Below are positions 58,817 to 64,000 of a stretch of 64,000 nucleotides of DNA, one piece after another. The position numbers were made by a program, and so were the translations under genes. Source of the stretch: CAJXMH01 sp040220135 (GTDB lineage: Bacteria; Bacteroidota; Bacteroidia; Flavobacteriales_E; Vicingaceae); NCBI GenBank assembly GCA_040220135.1, contig JAVJTT010000021.1, forward strand, positions 281,063-345,062. The letters run 5' to 3'. Each line of letters opens with the position of its first letter. Position 1 is the stretch's first letter. Under the pieces are notes generated by a model. It saw only the letters and a program-made list of their open reading frames with translations. It was not told the origin of the DNA and ran no database searches.

Positions 58817-59685
58817 TGGAAGCATTTTGGATCATACTTAGCGGTTCTTTAATCGCCATCTCTTGTGGCTTATTGGGTGCCTATTTGGTGCTAAGAAAAA
58901 TGGCCATGGTGGGCGATGCCATTTCGCATGCTGTACTTCCCGGAATTGTTTTGGCTTACTTGATCTCAGGTTCAAGAGAAACACTTCCCATGCTTATTGG
59001 AGCAGCAGTTTTGGGAGTGTTGACTACCATCATTATTGAATTGTTTTACAAGCAAGCAAGACTTCAAATAGATGCTTCTATTGGCATCACTTTCACTTGG
59101 TTATTCGCCATTGGTATTATTTTAATTTCGGTTTTTGCCGGTCAAGTAGATTTAGACCAAGACTGTGTTTTGTACGGCGAAATTGCCTACGTTCCCTTAG
59201 ACCTTTGGATCACTGGTTCCGGATTGAATATGGGCCCAAGGACCGTTTGGATTGCCGCTACCCTACTCTTGCTTATTCTCTGCTTTATTTGGAGAGGCTA
59301 CAAAGGGCTTTTCATCACCACATTTAATCAAGAATATGCGCAAGCCCTAGGCATAAACGTAGCCTTTTGGCATTATGCTCTAATGGGCTCCGTTTCACTC
59401 ACTACAGTCGTTTCTTTTGAATCTGTGGGTGCTATCCTAGTGGTGGCCTTCCTCATTGTTCCCCCGGCAACTGCCTATTTATTAACGAGAGACTTAAAAC
59501 CTATGCTACTCCTAACCTCTCTTTTAGGGATTACTTCAGCCATTGGAGGTTATTACTTAGCGGTGTTGATTAACGGCTCTATTGCCGGTGCCATGGCAAG
59601 TGTTGCTGGTTTTCAGTTTTTTGTGGTTTGGATTATTTCATTATTAAAAAGCAAGAAGCAATCTAAGGCATTGCTTCAGAACTAG
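58816..59685 (+). CDS. Metal ABC transporter, second permease
   Basis: A 289-residue permease of the same family with about eight spans: LRKMAMVGDAISHAVLPG and GAILVVAFLIVPPATAYLL match the first permease. The two form a heterodimer around the ATPase. It has no cytosolic extension, unlike its partner. Last gene of the operon; its start shares one base with the stop of the fusion gene. Confidence 0.92.
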   Translation: MEAFWIILSGSLIAISCGLLGAYLVLRKMAMVGDAISHAVLPGIVLAYLISGSRETLPMLIGAAVLGVLTTIIIELFYKQARLQIDASIGITFTWLFAIGIILISVFAGQVDLDQDCVLYGEIAYVPLDLWITGSGLNMGPRTVWIAATLLLLILCFIWRGYKGLFITTFNQEYAQALGINVAFWHYALMGSVSLTTVVSFESVGAILVVAFLIVPPATAYLLTRDLKPMLLLTSLLGITSAIGGYYLAVLINGSIAGAMASVAGFQFFVVWIISLLKSKKQSKALLQN

Positions 59686-59713
59686 AACCATGAACTAAAT
59701 AAATTTCAATCTG

Positions 59714-59721
59714 TAATTTTG
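59714..59721 (+). promoter_or_regulatory. Candidate -7 box for the T9SS cargo gene at 59741
   Basis: TAATTTTG matches TAnnTTTG, 19 nt before the ATG at 59741. No -33 TTG at standard spacing. Confidence 0.45.
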
Positions 59722-59740
59722 GCTTCAAAATAATCCAATT

Positions 59741-62700
59741 ATGAAAGCCTTATTTACAACATTCCTGATTATCCTATTTTCTTTTGCAAACTCACAAGAC
59801 ATTGCCGTTCAAAACTTAGCAACCAACTTTTCTCCTTGCACGATTAATTCTACTCCTGTTGCTATCACGCTTGAAATTGCAAACCTAGATACCACTGCCA
59901 TTCCCGCTAATCAAATAAACATGCGATATGAAGTTGGTACAAACGTGATAAATGAAATAATTGCAACTTCTCTGCCTGCTAACCAAAGTATTTCATTTCA
60001 ATTTACCACCCCGCTAAATCTACAAGCGCACCTTGGCCAAACAATTACTATTTCAGCTCAGTTGGCATCAGATACAAACCTGACCAATAACAGTTATGTA
60101 AGAAAAATAAAATCTGCTCAAATTAGTCTACCTTATTTTGAAGATTTTGAAAATCATACCATGGGTACTACTTTCAACAAAGACGAGCTTCAGTCATGGA
60201 CAAGAAGTCCAAACCAAGGTAATATATTGAATGATTTTATGTGGCGGGTTCAAAAAGGAGCAGCACCCTTTGCTGAGTCGCCTCCATTTTCTGGCCCTCC
60301 GTTTTTTATGCAACAATCAGGTCCTAATGGTGACCATACTTATGCTACAACTTTTAAGAATGGAGAGGGTAAATATTTATTACTAAATTCATACTTGAAT
60401 CATTCTAATTCTCCACCTGATGCAACAATAGACTTACCTTGTAATCCTATCGTTCCAAATGGGAGAAACCTTGTTTTCGTATTTTGGTATCACAACCATG
60501 GGGTTAGTGCCACAACTGTTTATGTCGATGTATTTAATGGTTCTACATGGACTTTAGGGGTAGACTCTATCACATCGGTTTCGGCTTACGCTGCTTTACC
60601 CTGGAATAGGAATGAAGTTGATTTATCTGCTTTTTCTAATAGTCCATCTCTTGAATTGAGGTTCAGAGCAAAATATACCAATCTAAATTTAATGGGAGGT
60701 GATTTAGCAATTGATGATATTCTGATTTATGCAAGAGCACGCAAAGACATTGGTTTCAAGGAAAAACGGAAGGTAAATAATATATGTGGAATAAATGGGA
60801 AAGACAATTTAGCACTTACAATTAGTAATTTTGGGTCAGACACGTTGAATGCAATAAAACTTAGTTACCAACTTGCCTTTACCGACTCAATTGGAAATGA
60901 AAGTATAGGCCCTGTAATTATTGATTCGGTTCAAAACATACAATTAGTACCCTCTTCCGATTATTTTTTTATTTCGAATGACTCCCTTGACTTTAGCAGA
61001 AAAGGCAAGTACGATGTACAAGCTTGGGTTTCACTTTTAGGTGATACTTTACAATTTAACGACACTTTAAATCAAGTTTATTTGAATCAAAAACTAAACA
61101 ACAATGAATTAGAAGATTTTCAAAATTTAACATTAGGACATAAAGCTGACTTTTATTTTAACCGAACCTTTCCAAATGGGTGGAGTAGTAATGGGTCGGG
61201 CCATGGTTTTACGGTTCATAATGGAAATACGTGTCCTATTGTAGCCATTTCACAATCCCCTTTAGATCAATTTTTATATATCAATAAAAATGTAAATGGA
61301 TTTGGTTCAGTATTCTTAAGTTCATCCTGTTTTGACCTCACTAAACAAGTCAATCATGACCTTCAATTTGATTTATACATAGATGATACTACTGATTTTG
61401 TTTTGCTGCAATACAAAACTCCTAGTGGCCCCTATTTTAACTTAGACACCTTTAAAGGGCCTGAACTTAAAAGTGGATGGAATCAAATAAGTTACAATAT
61501 TTTCTCTCTTGAAAAGAAGGGTATCTTATCATTCAGACTTTTATCAATTAATAATGCTGTAAATCAGATAGCCATAGACAACATTGGAATTGTTGACCCC
61601 TCACCTAATCAAATTCAAAACCTCGGACTTACCGATTTAGATTCCTCGAGTTGTTACTACAGCGCCAATGAAACAGCTTCAATAGAAGTAGTTAATATTG
61701 GCATTAATCAAATTGACTCCTTTCAAGTTTTTCTAAAGCTTTATAAAGACTCTATTCCTTCCAGTGGTATTTCACAGTTTTATGATTCTGCCTGGGTTTA
61801 TCCTGCTAACTTTCAATTTGGAGACACTCAAACTGTAGTTTTAAGCCCTACAAACCTGCAACTAGATTTGAGCCAAGTAGGAAGTTACTTTATTACTTCA
61901 AGTGTAAAGCTACACAACGACAAAAGTCCGAAATATCAAAGTAATGACACCTTGTTTCTTAGACATGATTCTTCGAGAAGCATCCCTTATTTTGAAGACT
62001 TTCAAAATGATAGCTTAGCCATTGGCAGCAACACTTATCAAAATGGATTCCATTTTAACAGTCAGTTTCCCTCTTCTCCTCCGTCTTGGATAATTACAAA
62101 CAATAGTCCAGGTTTTGCAGGCCCTAATTTTGACCATACCTTAGGGATGGGAAATAACAACGGAATGTTTGCAATGAACAATCCCCAATCCCCTATCGAT
62201 CCATCTTACACTTTTACGAGTCCATGTATTGACATTGGCGGGGCTACAAATCCGTCTATTGATTACTATGTATATTCATGGTCAACTTTTCCGGCCCAAC
62301 CATTAGACTTTTATCTTTCTATAAACGATGGCAATGGATGGGTCCTGCTTGACTCTGTTAAAGGAAATCAACAGACTTCCCCAAATGCCCCTTGGCAGAG
62401 AAGGTACCTTAATTTACCTCCTGTTTCAGCAAATACTCACATTCAATTAAGGTTCCATCTTGATAATTTAAGCTCATCTCCAGGCTTGTTTGCAATTGAT
62501 GATATTTCGGTTAGAGATTTGTTTTTAACAGATATCAAAGAGACTCACCTCAATAAACTATCTCTTCGACCTAACCCCTCTAAAGGCCAATACTTCATTC
62601 AAAGTGAAGCAAGTTTAGCCGGTTTGAATTATCAAGTCTATGACTTAAGAGGACAATTGATCCAATCAGGAAACTTTGAAGGTAAAAGAGAAAGTTTAAA

Positions 62701-62779
62701 CTTAAGTAGCCAACCCAATGGGGTTTACTTTTTGAGTATTCCCGAATTAAAGCTTAGAGAGAAGTTAGTGAAGTATTAA
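59741..62779 (+). CDS. Large T9SS type A sorting domain protein
   Basis: A 1012-residue secreted protein. Signal peptide 1-18. It is built of alternating CARDB/Ig-like blocks (for example IAVQNLATNF ... TLEIANLDTTAIPA; LALTISNFGSDTLNAI) and MAM/jelly-roll-like blocks that begin PYFEDFEN or PYFEDFQN and end in AIDDI (two or three copies: about 130-330, 455-625 and 740-930). The last about 75 residues are the type A sorting domain (LSLRPNPSKG, YDLRGQLIQ, GVYFLSI). Surface adhesin or structural protein, ligand unknown. Confidence 0.85.
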   Translation: MKALFTTFLIILFSFANSQDIAVQNLATNFSPCTINSTPVAITLEIANLDTTAIPANQINMRYEVGTNVINEIIATSLPANQSISFQFTTPLNLQAHLGQTITISAQLASDTNLTNNSYVRKIKSAQISLPYFEDFENHTMGTTFNKDELQSWTRSPNQGNILNDFMWRVQKGAAPFAESPPFSGPPFFMQQSGPNGDHTYATTFKNGEGKYLLLNSYLNHSNSPPDATIDLPCNPIVPNGRNLVFVFWYHNHGVSATTVYVDVFNGSTWTLGVDSITSVSAYAALPWNRNEVDLSAFSNSPSLELRFRAKYTNLNLMGGDLAIDDILIYARARKDIGFKEKRKVNNICGINGKDNLALTISNFGSDTLNAIKLSYQLAFTDSIGNESIGPVIIDSVQNIQLVPSSDYFFISNDSLDFSRKGKYDVQAWVSLLGDTLQFNDTLNQVYLNQKLNNNELEDFQNLTLGHKADFYFNRTFPNGWSSNGSGHGFTVHNGNTCPIVAISQSPLDQFLYINKNVNGFGSVFLSSSCFDLTKQVNHDLQFDLYIDDTTDFVLLQYKTPSGPYFNLDTFKGPELKSGWNQISYNIFSLEKKGILSFRLLSINNAVNQIAIDNIGIVDPSPNQIQNLGLTDLDSSSCYYSANETASIEVVNIGINQIDSFQVFLKLYKDSIPSSGISQFYDSAWVYPANFQFGDTQTVVLSPTNLQLDLSQVGSYFITSSVKLHNDKSPKYQSNDTLFLRHDSSRSIPYFEDFQNDSLAIGSNTYQNGFHFNSQFPSSPPSWIITNNSPGFAGPNFDHTLGMGNNNGMFAMNNPQSPIDPSYTFTSPCIDIGGATNPSIDYYVYSWSTFPAQPLDFYLSINDGNGWVLLDSVKGNQQTSPNAPWQRRYLNLPPVSANTHIQLRFHLDNLSSSPGLFAIDDISVRDLFLTDIKETHLNKLSLRPNPSKGQYFIQSEASLAGLNYQVYDLRGQLIQSGNFEGKRESLNLSSQPNGVYFLSIPELKLREKLVKY

Positions 62780-62792
62780 GCAAACAACTGTA

Positions 62793-62844
62793 AAGTATTT
62801 TTCATCATTCATGAAGTATATTAACCCAATGATGAAAAGTACTT
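62793..62844. repeat. 17-bp inverted repeat between two T9SS cargo genes
   Basis: AAGTATTTTTCATCATT (62793-62809) and AATGATGAAAAGTACTT (62828-62844), 18-nt loop. The single DNA mismatch becomes a G-U pair in RNA, so the transcript could form an unbroken 17-bp stem. It is not followed by a T run on either side. Confidence 0.6.
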
Positions 62845-62866
62845 AAAGACCTCTCCTTTGAATTGC

Positions 62867-62874
62867 TATTTTTG
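62867..62874 (+). promoter_or_regulatory. Candidate -7 box for the last T9SS cargo gene
   Basis: TATTTTTG matches TAnnTTTG, 19 nt before the ATG at 62894. Confidence 0.45.
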
Positions 62875-62893
62875 AAAGCTAATATTTACGATT

Positions 62894-64000
62894 ATGAAAA
62901 CTCTACTTTCCCTCTCTCTTACTTTCTTCTGTCTATTTTCCATGGCGCAAAACTACCACGTTCAAGAAGATTTTAACCAGTCAAGTTTGCCTAACGGTTG
63001 GACTAACACCGCCCTTAACGGCACACAAACGTGGAATTTTGGAGTTGATGGTGCTGCTGTTCACCCAAACAATCAAAACTTGGATGGAACGGCCATGGCC
63101 TATTTTGACGATGATGTTTTGGGGCCAAATGTTAGTAACAATCATGTGGCTTTACTTAGCCCAAGTTTTGACAACTCAGGACTTTTAAATACTTATTTTG
63201 AGTTTGATTATAACTTTAGAGAGTATCCCATATCAATTCTTGACTCTTTTGTAGTAGAAGTCTTTGATGGCACTAACTGGCAAATGGTTTTTTCAAGAGA
63301 CACAGATGATTGCGGTAATTATACAGCCCCTCCATGTAGTTCTTTTCCCCATGCTAAAATAGACATTACGGCTTATCAAAATGCCAACTGCCAAGTGCGC
63401 TTTCGTTATTATGACGGTCATGACGCCAGTGATTGGGGCTGGTATGTGGGTCTTGATAATGTAGAAGTCTACTCCCCCTTTCCTAATGACTTGAGAGTGA
63501 AAACAATAAATTCACCTCAAAGTGACTGTGGCTTAAGAAATGCTGAAGTGGTAGAAGTGGTAATTCAAAATGAAGGGGCAAATCCGACCTCAATCTTTCC
63601 CATTGCTTTTGCGTTAAATGGTACTGAAATTGCCACTGAAATTGTAACGGCTAGCTTAGCTTACAAGGATACCCTAATCTATCAATTCAACACATCAGCC
63701 AATTTATCAATTGTGGGTCAATACCAAGTTTCAGCTTACCCAAAGCTTCCCAATGACAGTAACCTTTACAACGATACTGCTTTTGTAAGCATTCAAAGTG
63801 ATTCAGTTTACACACTGCCCTATCAAAATGATTTTGAAACAAGCATTAATGATTGGACCGTAAGCGGCACCAATGCTTCTTGGCAAAAAGGGGTTCCAAC
63901 AAGAACACCCATCAATAGCGCCGCTTCCGGAACTCAAGCTTGGGTCACTAACTTAAATGGAGCTTATAACAACGATGAACTTTCCTACCTCACTTCTCCT
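62894..64000 (+). CDS. Secreted T9SS-cargo-like protein (partial)
   Basis: Starts at the ATG at 62894 and stays open to the right edge (369 codons visible), so no stop is seen. Signal peptide MKTLLSLSLTFFCLFSMAQ, then a MAM/jelly-roll-like block (QEDFNQSSLPNGWTN ... YVGLDNVEVYSPFP) and a CARDB-like block (RNAEVVEVVIQNEGANPT), followed by a second 'LPYQNDFETSINDW' block. The same architecture as the preceding 1012-residue cargo, so a C-terminal T9SS sorting domain is expected beyond the window. Confidence 0.8.
   Translation, partial: MKTLLSLSLTFFCLFSMAQNYHVQEDFNQSSLPNGWTNTALNGTQTWNFGVDGAAVHPNNQNLDGTAMAYFDDDVLGPNVSNNHVALLSPSFDNSGLLNTYFEFDYNFREYPISILDSFVVEVFDGTNWQMVFSRDTDDCGNYTAPPCSSFPHAKIDITAYQNANCQVRFRYYDGHDASDWGWYVGLDNVEVYSPFPNDLRVKTINSPQSDCGLRNAEVVEVVIQNEGANPTSIFPIAFALNGTEIATEIVTASLAYKDTLIYQFNTSANLSIVGQYQVSAYPKLPNDSNLYNDTAFVSIQSDSVYTLPYQNDFETSINDWTVSGTNASWQKGVPTRTPINSAASGTQAWVTNLNGAYNNDELSYLTSP

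Noticed and set aside
1..64000. rRNA, tRNA, insertion sequences, prophage or toxin-antitoxin genes
   Set aside because: I looked for conserved RNA sequences, transposase or integrase motifs and small toxin pairs and found none that I could support.

Overview
The window is a chromosomal stretch of a Bacteroidota bacterium, most likely in the Flavobacteriales (Cryomorphaceae-like or a related marine group). The evidence is: several secreted proteins with the C-terminal 'PNP' sorting domain of the type IX secretion system (T9SS); a surface lipoprotein with an Asp-rich export signal; Bacteroidota-type families (DUF5686, DUF5916, TonB receptor with a carboxypeptidase-like N-terminal domain, paired M16 peptidases); TAnnTTTG -7 promoter boxes in place of the E. 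coli-type -10; and no obvious Shine-Dalgarno sequences. The DNA is AT-rich and gene-dense. I see no rRNA, tRNA, CRISPR array, transposase or phage gene.

Layout. 1-2.6 kb: a truncated acyltransferase, a Nudix hydrolase, a DUF3817 membrane protein, a secreted S1/P1 nuclease and a hotdog thioesterase. 2.7-6.5 kb: a forward operon of an ABC-2 exporter (ATPase and permease), a TlpA-like thioredoxin and a GT-C type membrane glycosyltransferase. 6.5-14.3 kb: envelope proteins (T9SS cargo, DUF5916, DUF5686). 14.3-19.7 kb: small membrane proteins, a LysE exporter, an NRDE/TANGO2 protein, an AttH/CrtC-like lipoprotein, a YbiT-type ABC-F ATPase with a degenerate second Walker A, and a GDPD lipoprotein. 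19.8-31 kb: typA, an alpha/beta hydrolase, a second GT-C protein, a YhdH-type oxidoreductase, a fasciclin lipoprotein, a flavin reductase-like protein, a GNAT protein, and a sodium symporter paired with an alanine/ornithine-racemase-like enzyme. 31-34.3 kb: an active/inactive M16 peptidase pair. 34.5-43.9 kb: T9SS cargo, an MBL hydrolase, a cysteine desulfurase, glmM, and a coupled operon TPR / phosphosulfolactate synthase-like / rhodanese / DUF368 / aroE. 43.9-47.5 kb: an MFS transporter, a VOC protein, HMG-CoA lyase and pyrD.

Two loci stand out. At 47.6-49.7 kb four small, divergent paralogues of a STAS-like (probably DUF7793) family lie in tandem and face an XRE-type regulator, whose upstream region carries repeated TGTATACA palindromes and a TGTTACA inverted repeat. 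At 50.1-59.7 kb there is a metal-homeostasis island: two DtxR/MntR-type regulators, a third DtxR-like module fused to an ABC permease, a TonB receptor with a CxxC in its plug, a CxxC thioredoxin-fold protein, an outer-membrane transporter-like protein, and a Zn/Mn-type ABC importer. Palindromes resembling metalloregulator operators sit in front of both regulators.

The 444-bp gap inside the metal ABC operon is filled by repeats: a REP-like hairpin and several arrays of CTTTG/CAAAG pentamers with a strict 9-11-9 nt spacing. The same spacing recurs near 7.2 kb. The window ends in two adjacent large T9SS cargo genes; the last is cut by the right edge.
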